From contig CACVBU010000824.1 of the NCBI GenBank assembly GCA_902728285.1, positions 203,307-267,306 of the forward strand: a stretch of 64,000 nt of DNA, read 5' to 3'. The notes beneath the pieces are model-generated. The model ran no database searches. It worked only from the letters and a program-made list of their open reading frames with translations, and was not told where the DNA came from. This DNA comes from Clytia hemisphaerica (lineage: Eukaryota > Cnidaria > Hydrozoa > Leptothecata > Clytiidae). This document shows, in pieces, positions 24,240 through 35,560 of this stretch. The position numbers and the translations under genes were made by a program. The first letter of the stretch is position 1. Every line of letters begins with the position of its first letter.

Positions 24240-26200
24240 GTATCACCCAAATGGACCGAGAATCGTCGAGAGTCTTGAAACGTTTTTTTTAACTTCTCGT
24301 GTTTTGAAAATTCGCGGTTGGTTGCATAATTTAACATATTTAGTTGAATAATTAATGTAAATAAAAATGGTAGGCATAGCTATAGAACTAAATGGGCTCA
24401 ATCATATACAAACTTTTTACAACAGTTCACAAAACATAAATTGAGTTTTTAAATATCAATATATAGCATAAAAATGAACACATTGTATTCCATTCAAAGA
24501 TATAACTTTCACCTATAAGCAGTGTTGAACTAAATTTTATCTAAATCGAAAATTTCACATGTAAAGCACCAATAAATAACCGAAAAGTAATCTTCATAAC
24601 AAAATGTTCGTGCTCCCTCTAACAGAAAAGTTCTCTCTATCCCCGCTGCAAGCTCTACCATCTTTCTTGTCTGTGTTTACAACTGCTTGTTCATATCAAC
24701 GAAGGCAGACTTAAAGACACTCATTGGTTTATTACCCTTTCTTAAACAAAAATCTCTTGCTTAAGTTTGACCATTGATAGAAATAAGGCTTGCTTTTCAC
24801 ATAGCGAAATATCTGAACTAAACATCCTGCCTTTCTTGAAGAAATCACCAGACATATCTAATATGGCCGTGTGTTTGGGACATAAAAAGAGAGAGTTCTA
24901 AAAAGGAATGAAGATAAGTTATTCAAGCATGAAAAAATAACGAAGAGCTAACTCTTTTTATAAGCATTAATGGGTGTTGGCTTTTACCTACTAAACCTTT
25001 AAGTGGCTTTGTAAGCAGTTGTCTCATTAGCCACATTCCGCGGACGCGGTCAAATTGGCGTGTAGGGATAAATTTTTCAAAATGGTAGATTTCACTTTCG
25101 TTTTCAGTTAGGCGGCTTATGGATCTGAGCAAATCTGAGCACTATAAGAAAAATAAACAGATTTAGCAAAGAAGAAGCTGAGGAATCAGGGGCGGATCTA
25201 GAATTTTGAGGGTACCATGCAAAAACTAAACCTTTTTATCAGGTTTACATTAAAATTTTAGTCGGAATTAGTATGAAAAGTGTGTCCTTTGCTTTCTCTC
25301 ATAAAAACCATTAATTTTCAGTACAGTAATTTAAACAAAACCGTTCTTTTCTCTGTCAGTCTGTATGATAATAACAAGACCAAATAAAAGAGAAACCGTA
25401 TAAATATTTAATGAAAAGCAAACAGCAAAAGAGCAAAAAAAAATGAGAGTTTTATCTATTACTGTACTTTGTATAACAAGAAAAGTGTGTAAAGAGGGCA
25501 GTATAGAGTGAGAAAGATCTTCTTTCAAATTTGTTTTTTTAAATATTTGAAGTCATAAAATATTTTCCATGAATTACATTTTAAAGATATTACATATATA
25601 CCTACAAATATATTACAAACAATCCCACCAAATAGAAATTCTTGTTGATACAAAAAAATATTTTGTCTGTTTTGAAATTTATTTTGCAATCTTGAATCCC
25701 AAGTGTTCCATACAAAAAAATGTCATTTAACTGTAAATCCCATGTTATAATTTGATCAGTGTCCATAGGCTCAATCTCGCTGTCTCAGTCAGTCCACAGT
25801 GGGATTGAATTATATGCAAAGTTTTATGACTACGCAAATGAAAATAATATAATACACATCCTGAATTCAAAACTAGGGGTGGAGAATTCATACCGTGATT
25901 GACTGATTGACTGCAATAATCTTGAGGACCCTCATATTGTTTGTATATGTAATTTTTTTTTAAACTTCAGAATTCAGTTCTATAAAAACATCCATTATTG
26001 GCATTAATTTTCAAGCCAGCGCATAAATAATGTCTGCAACCTCATCCTTGAAGCATGACCTTTGATGTGTTTGTACCCTGCCCTTCGTGTATCCTATTCC
26101 TATTTGCTATTAAACATCGAGCTGTCAGTAAAGTGTTCAACAAAGCCAAGACCAAAACCAAAACAAAGCCAGAACACAAAGCTAAGTGAGCAACTATTAA
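24240..26200. other. Intergenic; possible hAT-type terminus
   Basis: No gene is supported. At 25186-25203 the string CAGGGGCGGATCTAG resembles a terminus common in animal hAT elements (CAGGGGCGGATC), but no matching inverted end was found in this window, so the element is partial or the match is chance. Confidence 0.3.
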
Positions 26201-26234
26201 AAGAAATCTCCTGATGGTCAACCTCCTGGTTGTT

Positions 26235-26590
26235 GTTGGGGTTTCGATTATGTACTGCTTGCTCATTTTCTCCATAGCATTGTTCTTGAAACTGATAGAA
26301 TTCCAGATAAAAAACCCAACGCTTCTTTACTCGTTCATACTTAATTTTCTTGATCAGTTTGTATTGGGATTCAGGAACTATAAAATCTGGTAAATCATTA
26401 GAAGATGATCTGAAACAAACTCCAATGGTCAGAACATATGACACCAAATTTCCAAATCCTTCTGTTTTGAATAGTTTTTTGTACTGTTTTCACAATTCAG
26501 GATCCTTTGGCAACGATGGAATTTAACAGGGTTACCATTAGAGTCTTTCACAAAAACACAAGCTGGAACTGCAGTTACTTTTCATTGTGG
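26235..26590 (-). CDS. Possible exons of an unrecognised minus-strand gene
   Basis: Two stretches look protein-like. 26585-26450 reads PACVFVKDSNGNPVKFHRCQ, then ILNCENSTKNY. 26424-26250, after a good acceptor (TTTGTTTCAG), reads NDLPDFIVPESQYKLIKKIK, then KRWVFYLEFYQFQEQC. They are in different frames only about 35 bases apart, too short for a usual animal intron, so a frameshift is more likely. Cysteine spacing suggests a secreted protein; no family is recognised. Confidence 0.25.
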
Positions 26591-26912
26591 ATTGTGAAAA
26601 CAACTGTTTTGGTTAGGAATTTTCGCAAGATGGCGCATATCATCGAAAAAGTCCCTACAGCTAGTTACCAGGCCCTTTTACGGAATGTGGCTAATTCTAG
26701 ACCAAAAAAATGGTGTTGATGATACCCTTTTGATTCCTGATAAATGCAGGCTGATTTTTCTTCTGAAGTTCTGAAGAAAAAAAGTCGAAACAAAATAAAA
26801 CAAAATGGCGACGGATGCCTCAGAATGTTCTTAAATATAAAATGATGTTTAAAGAGAAGGCGTCTATTTAAGCTATTTAAGACAAATATTGGCTAATTAG
26901 ATAAAAAACAAA

Positions 26913-28651
26913 ATGATATATGGCACGCGTACGAAGATTCTAAATTCTTCTTTTGAGATGGCCTGTCGTTTGTGCAAGGAGCCATACAAGGCTCGATCCG
27001 ACAATCGATGTAATTTGTTTAGCTACCAGAAAAAGCTAGACGGGATTCCTCAACTGTTGCTAAAAGACATCGGTGTTGAAATCACAAAAGAAGGCGGTAA
27101 ATCAGACAGTATCTGCAGGAACTGTGGTTCTGGGATAAAAAGAATTAAAGCCGCTTTTGAAATTTTGGACAAATGGGACCTGAGTGTTGAGTTGATAAAT
27201 AAAACTGTACAGCGAAAGCGACAATTAGAAAACGACACTGCCCGAGGAAGTAATAAAAGAGGTGAAGAAATAGAGGAAAAAAGAAAAAGAGTGGAAGAGT
27301 CCAGTGAAGACACTAACAGTATGATACCAAATAAACATGTTGATCCTGATAATACAGTATGTATTTTTACAATTTTTTGTAATACTCGAATTAGTTTGAA
27401 TCAAAGGTAAGAGCTGAAAAAAAAATTACTTCGAAGTTCAGCAAAAATATCCTTTTTATTCTGCAAAAAAGGTGTATCACACCCCTGTCTCTCAGACCCA
27501 ATGAAAATTAAATTTACGTAGCAGTAAAATTTTCTTTTTACACAGAGTGCAAAGAGTGCAGGAGACTACAAATACATATCAGATTTTTGCGAAGCAGAAG
27601 TCGGATCATTGGAATCAAAATCAAGTATCAATAATACATATGTGAAATCATTGATTAATTTAGATGACAAGAAGCTATTTCGTGAAATCGAGAAGTGCTG
27701 TCCTGTTCTGGTTGCGGCTTTAAAGGGAGCAGTTGGAGAAAAAAAAGCACATTTAATTGGACCTCTCTTAATAGTAGTTGGAATTTTATACAAGTCAAGA
27801 TATTCTGGGAGTCGTGCTTGCGTTATAACTCATAGAATGGACCAGCTCCTAGTCGCTGCAGGTATTTCAGTTTTAAAGGTGATAGTAGGAACTAAAGGAA
27901 TTTTTTGTTGGCACCCTGCTGAGTATACTTTAAACTTTAATACCCTATATCAATGCTACTCATGCCTAAAATTTTACTTAAGAATAAAGTCGGATGGCTA
28001 CCTTTTCAAATTGCTTTTATTTTATGGTGTTCTCGAGGCTCACTCATCATACAAAATTGTTCGAATAAAAATTCATATGCAGTGCAGGACGATTTTTCGG
28101 AAACTTTAGTAATATAGGGACCGTTTGTTTGTTCATTCGCAGGTGCAAAAAAGAAAGTTTTCAAATGGCTTAACTGTTTCGCAGTGACAAATTCGTACTC
28201 AACAGCAAATCGAAAGCACAAACAAATGGCTAAAATTCATGACGAAAAGGTTTTAAAATGGAAAAAGGAGATCGAAGACGCATGTAAGCAAATAATACAA
28301 GAGAAACCTGGCATTACCAAAGAAGAGCTTATAGCAGAACTTAAGACTCGGAAGGTGCTAGAATTTCAGGTTCGAAATATTTTTTAACGTGTATAAAGAT
28401 TAGTTGATTTAATGGAAATATTTGAATCCTTTAAAATGTTTATTTATGACTGTGAGTTATTTCGATTATTAAAAATGTTTTCTCTGAATTTAAAAAGGAT
28501 TATCTTTTTGCAGCTCGTTGGGGACAACTTGGACATTTCACAACATTCAAGACACCAAGACAAGGAAAACAAAAATGACAGTAAACATTGGTTTCATACA
28601 AAAGAAGCATTCGGCGAGCCATTTGTACGAAATATGTGCTGTTCTTTGCCA
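26913..28651 (+). CDS. ZAD-like zinc-finger protein with DUF6589-like region, spliced
   Basis: Exons: 26913-27356 (ATG at 26913 or, more likely, 26958), 27546-27861, 28143-28369 and 28514 to about 28651. All junctions are GT-AG and the first four exons join in phase. Exon 1 starts MACRLCKEPYK and has CRNC about 50 residues later, a C..C/C..C pair as in ZAD zinc fingers, then a basic, charged linker. Exon 2 carries CCPVLVAALKGAVGEKK, then CVITHRMDQLLVAAG. Exon 3 reads FKWLNCFAVTNSYSTANRK. Exon 4 begins LVGDNLDIS and contains KHWFH. From memory this order (genomic arrays of CP.L...L.GA, THRMDQLL.AAG, VGDN.D) matches cnidarian proteins annotated with DUF6589. The frame becomes doubtful after HWFH, and no C-terminal half was found, so the gene may be truncated by the repeat array starting at 28.68 kb. 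Likely a domesticated or decaying transposon gene. Confidence 0.6.
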
Positions 28652-28679
28652 GGTGAAGGGTTTTTCTTTGAAAGTGACC

Positions 28680-28990
28680 AGCACATCCCATTTTCTAGGA
28701 TAGATTGTTTTCTTCAAATTATCTGCTGTTCTTATTCAGGAGAAGATATTATTCATGAACAGCAGATAGTATTTTCTAGATGGGGACATCACCAATGAAC
28801 AGCAGATAATTATTTCTAGATGATGACGTAATACGTTGAACAACAGATCGTATTTTCTAGGTCGGGCAAAACCCACCAATGAACAGCAGATAATAATTTT
28901 TAGATGATGACGTAATCAGTGAACAGCAGATCGTATTTTCTAGGTCGGGCAAAACAGATAGATTTTCAGCTAAGCGAGCCAGCAAGCGGT
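28680..28990. repeat. Array A of a bipartite motif: GAACAGCAGAT with TTTCTAG
   Basis: About six units of 40-50 bp each begin GAACAGCAGAT (or GAACAACAGAT) and, after about five bases, TTTCTAG, for example at 28758, 28796, 28839, 28883 and 28921. An inverted ATCTGCTGTTC lies at 28721-28731. Spacers alternate between a GATGATGACGTAAT type and a GTCGGGCAAAAC type. The array starts in or just after the last recognised exon of the ZAD gene. The same motif forms array B at 34.94-35.35 kb. Confidence 0.8.
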
Positions 28991-29710
28991 ACAGCAGATT
29001 TAAGATTTTGTTTGTAATTTACTAGGCATACCCGATGTTGCCAGAGGACAGAAAGGCGAAAAATCACCTTAAATAATTGTCTAAAAGCACCAAAATCTTA
29101 ACTTTGATTGAAAACCATTAGTTTTCACGATATATCGACACATATTACAACAGGGAGGGGGGTTCGGTACGAAAATCTTCGACATAATGAGTACTAGAAA
29201 GGTTTACGAGAATTTCTTGCATTTGTATTTTAGTCTATAATTTATGGGGCCATTTAGACATAGAGACCACCCAATTTTGGTCTTCTCAGGACCATTTTTT
29301 TCAATGGTTTTTTCGCAACCTATCATTAAGAGAAATGTGTATGTTTGATAAAATCATGGTAGGATATAAGAATCGGTTTATTTCAGTCTTGTTTAATATT
29401 TCATAAAATTAGTCATTGATTTAGTACAAAATAGATTACAAATTTCCTTAACTATAATTTGTAAGGTGAGGAAATTATATTAAATAACATTTAAGCATTC
29501 TAAACTTTTCAGAGTTTTCAGGGATTCATTACCTTAGGGAACTGTTCTCGCTATGCGAGGCTGTACAATAAACGATTTTTGTCGATTTTATTTTCGCGGT
29601 TGACACCCAATTTTTGCCGAAATTCTCTTGTTTTCCTAGCAGTTCTGAAGATCTTTAGTGAAAATCGTATTTTGCGGAGCTAATGTCTGCGAAAATTAGC
29701 TCCCATAAGG

Positions 29711-29829
29711 TACTTTAATCGTAGAAATTTTAGCGAGACTAATTTTAGCGTATATTAGCGAGCCAGGAAAATCTTGATTTTTTCGGATTTATTTTATTAG
29801 CGAATCACGATTTTGCTACGATTAAAGTA
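29711..29829. mobile_element. Short palindromic MITE-like element
   Basis: The ends are a perfect 14-bp inverted repeat, TACTTTAATCGTAG and its complement, and the arms remain partly complementary toward the middle (AGCGA and TCGCT blocks). Length is 119 bp. Nothing coding. Confidence 0.6.
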
Positions 29830-29869
29830 GTCCACGTTCAACCCACTGTCGATAAGGAGGACCTCCATT

Positions 29870-29960
29870 TAAGAAAATTTGAAAAAATGCTATGGACTCT
29901 TCCCGAAAAACCTGTTCATGGGGGATGTAGGATATTTTATGCAAGGGCTTTCGATAACCC
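29870..29960. mobile_element. Diverged end of the GGGCTCTTCC MITE family
   Basis: ACTCTTCCCGAAAAACC, then GTTCATGGGGGATG, resembles the terminus of the complete MITE at 47609-47829. The second terminus was not found, so this is a fragment. Confidence 0.45.
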
Positions 29961-32155
29961 TGAAAAAATCTTGAAAAATGGCCATGTCCAATGGCTAAAT
30001 TTAATGAAATATCCAGGGATAAATGATTGAAAAAATAAAATATTTGCTAATGATAAAATTCTCACGAAGACTTTTAAATGTTCTGACGAGTGAATCTGTT
30101 GACAGTTTGATAATAAAAAATCACAATCTTCACGATCCCAATAAACAACTTCTCTTTTGACCAAAGACTGATCTTTCCAAACCTAAGAGGTAGAAAATGG
30201 AAAATCATAGCCATGAAATTAGGAGTATCTTAAAAAAAGAAATTTTTGCAAAGATTTCATTTAGAGAATGGTAAAACAACAGAGGGAATTTCATTTTGCA
30301 AATGGCTTAAAAAATAAAAAATTTATGAAAGGAAGTTTTCTGTTAAGTGTTAGAGTAGTCTGAGTCAAAAAGAAGAAAGTGAAGTTTATTATTCCGTTTC
30401 TTTCTCTCTAAGATATTTATATTTCACCATTATATTTGTTAGCTATTTTGTCCAAAATCCTTGGGGATAGGCATTTTTAAAGGTTAGGGAATGCTAAGAT
30501 GGGGGGGATCAGACCCCTTTCCGCACTATGGCCATAAGAAAAAAATCACTCCAGTAGCTTTCAATGTGACTGAATCGAATCTTATGGTGGTGAATATTGC
30601 TTCATAAAATTGGTGAATAAGGATCTCGTAATTCCTTCTTTTACTTGGACGAGTTTTCCTCAACTTTTCTTGGCCAAAATACCTTAAAAATATAAAGGAT
30701 GATTGTTTGAACGATAAAAGCACACATTGAAACGCCTCTTCGATTTATTTGTGCTAAAGGCATGTCCTCCTTTTCATGTCTACCCTGGCAGAAAAGAACA
30801 TATATCACAGAAAGTCCTTTTATAAGGATCCAACCAGAGATTCCACATTGTTCTGAATAAGTCTTCATGGTGTTGCAGGAAATGGTACCCTGTTGATATC
30901 GTAGGCCAATGGAAGTAATAAGAAAAGATGTCTTACCTGTGACATTTGTTTGCACAGGCATCCATATTGACAGGCATGATTTGAAAGACTTTGATGTTTA
31001 CTAAGCCAAATTTCTTCATCAAAGTGGTTCATTTTTAATCTGTTGTCAATTTTATAAAAGTTTTGATACATAGATTCTTAAAATAATTTTTCTAATCATA
31101 AAAAAAATTGTACATGACAAAGAACTGCAAAGAACTTGAACACACGTTTTTTTATAACAGCGTTTAATTTTTTGACACCTTTGAATGCTCTTAACACATG
31201 TTCTTATTTTCACCATCTTTTGTGAGTAATTTTATCCATTTTCCTCAGAAACCAGGTGATTTCAAGTCTACAAAAGTTAGCAAAGCCTTAAAATGTTCTT
31301 AGCTAAAGAATCAAACTAATTTGAGGATACAAAATATATGAAGCTTTAGCTCTAATCTGTAGGAATTATGATAAGAGGAAAGTTCAAACTCTTCAAAAAT
31401 ATGGCAATCCAGCATGGTAATTTGTGTAATATATTTCTGGAAAAAGAAAATCTTCTGACGACTAGCTTCCAAAAATTTTTTGTAAAATTAAGTACTTGAA
31501 GGAGCCCATCCTTTTTACTGACAGATTCAAATAGCAGATATTATTGAACCATGCCTATTCCTGGACTGTGGACCAGGCATCACCCTAGACTTGATTCAGT
31601 TATACAGTGGTAGGGGAAGTTGATATTTGAAAATATTTTGTAAAACACTGGTTTTGTTACATATTTTAATGAGAAGACTTTGAATTGGAATACTTTTTCA
31701 AGTGTGTTCTAGGGCGATGGCAAGTTACCTCCTTCAAACACTATACATACAAAAACACAACAATGGAGGTACGCAAAGGTAGTTCTGAGGAACCAGGCCA
31801 TTCTCTTTAGAAAGGCAGGGCAACATTTATTGGTGGCAAAAAAATGCACTTTTTCTAGTTTTTTTTTTCCAGTGAAAAGGCTGTAATAATTTCAGGAGGG
31901 GTAGCATTAGATAACCAGTTGCTAAAAGAGCATGAAAAATGGCCTGGGAACACCTGTTAAACTACACAATGCGTTTAGCAACAAACAAATCCAAGTCAAA
32001 CCCAAGTCAAATCCAACAGAATCCAAAACAACCAATCCAAGCTAATGCAACCTTAATAGACACAAAATCAACTGAAATGAGTCAACAAATAAGATCAACA
32101 CAATGTCGAAACAAACTTTCTATACAGACAAATAAAAAGACATTGAAATAACAAC
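29961..32155. other. Intergenic; one possible minus-strand exon
   Basis: No clear gene. On the minus strand, 31038-30940 reads DEEIWLSKHQSLSNHACQYG, then CLCKQMSQ with a good donor (GTAAGACA) after CAG; support is the splice site only. Other ORFs lack motifs. Confidence 0.25.
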
Positions 32156-32159
32156 AATA

Positions 32160-32434
32160 CACTTTTTTTTTATAAGAACAATTTTATAAGAACAATGAGG
32201 CTCAAAAATGCCAAAAAATAAGAACAATTTAAGAACAATCCTGAGCCTGGAGTTGCTGAGTTTTAGGTAAAATAAGGGCCAAATTAATGAAATTAGGGTT
32301 CAAACCCAAAAATATCCCCAAATTTGCCCTAAAAATAAGAACAGGATAAGAACAATTTGAGGCTCGAAGTGCCAAAAAAATAAGAACAGCCGAGCCTCAA
32401 CAAAAATTTACTGGTTCTTATAAAAAAAAAAAGT
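32160..32434. mobile_element. MITE, CACTTTTTTTTATAAGAAC family, copy 1
   Basis: The left end is a CACT plus T-run followed by ATAAGAACA; the right end is the complement, GGTTCTTATAAAAA then AGT. The interior repeats AAGAACAAT and GAGGCTC blocks. A second, diverged copy with clearer TA flanks is at 57879-58101. Confidence 0.7.
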
Positions 32435-32649
32435 AATGACAAAAAAGCAATAGTGAGAAAAATGAAAACTGAAAACAAAATTCCATAGAAACATTTCAAC
32501 ATCCTTTCCCTTCTTGCATTCTTTTTAATTAAATAAATCTTTTTAAGGTGGCATAAAACAGAACCTGCAAAAGTACTCTGACTCTGATGATAGAGAATAT
32601 TTCATTTTTTGTGAACAATCTTTCTGAAGCCAATGTTTTCATAAAACAT

Positions 32650-34250
32650 AAAAATAGATGCTGCAAACGTACTTAAACACTGCCTCGACAGAGACGATTT
32701 AATTTTTGTAAGCAGATCTTTTAGAAAACATTTTTGATAGAAAAATAGAAGCTGCAAACGTACTTAAACACTGCCTCCGATAACAGAGACGATTTAATTT
32801 TTGTAAGCAGATCTTTCCCAACCCCCTGTTTTAGGTACAATTATCAAGAAAGATTCTCAAAACAAACTCTACATCTGATGACAGAGTTGATTGAATTTTT
32901 GTAAACTCAAGGAACAATTATTTTTACCACTGACGACAGAGACCAAATTTTTGGTAAGAACCTTTTTGCACCACCTCTTGCTAAGAAAACATGAAAAAAA
33001 TTATGCAAAGGTTCCACTTAGACCCTGCCTCTAATAAAAGAGACCATATATCCAATATTTTGTCTACAGATCTTTCCACTGCTATTTTAATTTGAAGAAA
33101 TGAAATATAGATGCTGCAAACGTACTTAAACACTGCCTCTAAAAAAAGAGACGATTTAATTTTTGTAAGCAGACCTTGTTAAAACTCTTTTTTGAAGGAA
33201 AAATAGATACTACAAACGTACTTAAACACTGCCTCTGTTAACAGAAACGATTTAATTTTTGTAAGTAAATCTTTCCCACCTCCCATTTTTTAGGAAAGAT
33301 TTAAAAAATGAACCTTTCAAATTGAATTTTTATTAATTGTCATTCTAAGAGTCACTCTTTTAGAAGCAAAATTTAAATAGATGCTGCAAACGTACTTAAA
33401 CACTGCCTCCGATAACAGAGACGATTTAATTTTTGTAAGCAGATCTCTCAGAAAACACTCTTTTGATAGAAAAATAGAAACTGCAAACGTACTTAAACAC
33501 TGCCTCCGATAACAGAGACGATTTAATTTTTGTAAGCAGATCTTTCCCACCCCTTAATTGTTTTTGGGAAACACAATTAGAATGACATTTTGCAAAACTA
33601 CTGAAAATTAACAATTATTTTTTACAAATGACAACAGAGACCAAATTTTTGGGTAAAAAAAACACCCACTCTTGGTAGGAAACATGAAAGAATTTATGCA
33701 AAGGCTCCACTTTTAATAAAAGAGACCATACATTTCATACTTGTCTACAGATCTTTCCACTGCTATTTCAATTTGAAGAAATGAAAAATAGATGCTGCAA
33801 ACGTACTTAAACACTGCCTCTAAAAACAGAGACGATTTAATTTTTGTAAGCAGATCGTGTAAAAACACTTTTTTGGAAGGAAAAATAGATACTACAAACG
33901 TACTTAAACACTGCCTCTGATAACAGAAACGATTTAATTTTTGTAAGTAGATCTTTCCCACCACCCTTTTTTAGGAAATATTTAAAAAATGAACCTTGCA
34001 AATATATACATGAAAATTGGCTGAATTTTTATTAATTGTCATTCTAAGAGTCGCTTTTTAAAGCAAAAATTAAATAGATGCTGCAAACGTACTTAAACAC
34101 TGTCTCCGATAACAGAGACGATTTAATTTTTGTAAGCAGATCTCTCATAAAACACTCTTTTGATAGAAAAATAGAAGCTGCAAACGTACTTAAACACTGC
34201 CTCAGATATTTTGAGACGATTTAATTTTTGTAAGCAGATCTTTCCCACCC
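32650..34250. repeat. Array of about ten hairpin-forming units with an Sm-like AATTTTTG block
   Basis: Ten closely related units start with CTGCAAACGTAC or CTACAAACGTAC at 32661, 32752, 33114, 33210, 33384, 33481, 33794, 33892, 34081 and 34178. Each runs about 62 bases to GCAG or GTAG then ATCT. The two halves are complementary in blocks: AGAT with ATCT, CTGC with GCAG, TTAAA with TTTAA, and CTC with GAG around a variable loop. AATTTTTG lies just inside the 3' outer arm in all ten. More diverged units occur between them (near 32865, 32920, 33010 and 33690). A higher-order repeat of about 685 bp is visible: units 3 to 6 with the diverged unit before them repeat as units 7 to 10. No ORF is conserved across units in a way the hairpin does not explain. 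Confidence 0.85.
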
Positions 34251-34939
34251 CCTTGTTTTAGGAAACACAATTAGAATGACATTTTGCAAAACTACTGAAA
34301 ATAGTCTACCTCTGAATATAGGTCTCTGTTGTGTAAATTGGTGTTAAATCTGACCTCTTTGAGAAAAAAGATTCAAAAAAAAAATGTTTACCTCGAAAAA
34401 AAATCAACACACAAAATAAAGTTTTTAAACAAGAAGCTGGCTTCTATTTATAATAAGCCCTCGACGCGTACAAAAAAGCAATAAAAAAGTACCATAATGT
34501 ACCATCAAATTGATTGAAGACAAAATACTTTCCCAATAAATAAATATTTAAATTTTGAAGTGACCATCGACCAGATAGGAGCTCCCATTGACCATATAGA
34601 TTCTTACTCCTCGTGGTTTTAGGCGCGCAAATATTTTTATCTTGTTTGTAATGAATACAGGGGGTTTAGGATAAAACAAAAGCGGTCAAGAAATTTTTTA
34701 TAACTTAAAAAACAAATAATAGGCATCAAAAGGCTACCAACAACTAATATTGCTATCATTATCAACCAAAAATAAGTGATCGAAGGACAAAATAATGGTT
34801 ATTTTCTACTAAAATCTTTCATGAAAGATTCAACTTTACCCCCGGAAATATTTTTTCATTGTGCGCGGGTCAAATAGCTTAGATGTATTCGTTCTATTCT
34901 TCTCGCTGGCTGGGCGGTAGGCGGGACAGATATGGATAA

Positions 34940-35345
34940 AAGTAGAAGGATATGGTAGAACAGCGGATGAGACGGGCGGGGATAAAGTGGAACAGCAGAT
35001 AAGAAGGGCGGATAAAAGTGGAACAGCAGATGAGAAGGGCGGATAAAAGTGGAACAGCAGATGAGAAGGGCGGATAAAAATGTAGAACAGCAGATGAGAA
35101 GGGCGGATAAAAATGTGGAACAGCAGATGAGAAGCGCGGAGGAGAAGGGAGAACTGCAGATCGAAAACATTTTCTAGGAAGAGAGAAGAAGTAGATTTTA
35201 GCCGAACAACAGATCCAAATTTCTAGGAGAAGGGTTTTCTAATGTAACAGCACATAGATATTTCTAGGAGTAGAGATTTCAAAAAATTTGAACAACAGAT
35301 CCAAAAAACTAGGTTAACTATGGTCGAACAGCAGATATTCAAAAA
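34940..35345. repeat. Array B of the GAACAGCAGAT bipartite motif
   Basis: The left half (34957-35140) is a regular minisatellite of about 32 bp with the phrase GAACAGCAGATGAGAAGGG then CGGATAAAA. The right half holds looser units in which GAACAACAGAT or AACAGCACAT is followed by TTTCTAG or ACTAG (35150, 35204, 35247, 35291). It shares its key words with array A, 6 kb to the left, and lies just upstream of the P-element-type gene. Confidence 0.8.
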
Positions 35346-35560
35346 AAGGTCGTCGCCGGATGCTTCTGTAATATACATTTTTTTTGTAAGGCTAAAAAAA
35401 TTCATAACAATTATGACAACTTAATTTTGGTCAACATATAAAGATTCTCTAATAAACAATTCAAGGTAAATTGTAATGTGTTGGGTCATCCTATGAATGG
35501 AAATTCAAATTAGTGAAAATCAGAATTTTGGGGATTATTGATAATCTTTTCTCATTTTAC

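Noticed and set aside
28680-28990. CRISPR-like array
   Set aside because: Motif spacing is irregular, repeats are imperfect, and the genome is clearly eukaryotic with introns.
32575-32900. CTGATGA strings suggesting hammerhead ribozymes
   Set aside because: The GAAA core and flanking stems are absent near 32583 and 32875.
32650-34250. Minus-strand peptides such as DLLTKIKSSLLSEAVFKYVC repeated across the array
   Set aside because: They are translations of the conserved hairpin units; frames are interrupted between units and the hairpin symmetry explains the conservation.
34856-35170. Minus-strand ORF with SALLICCSTF repeats
   Set aside because: Translation of the GAACAGCAGAT minisatellite; unlikely composition and no splice context.
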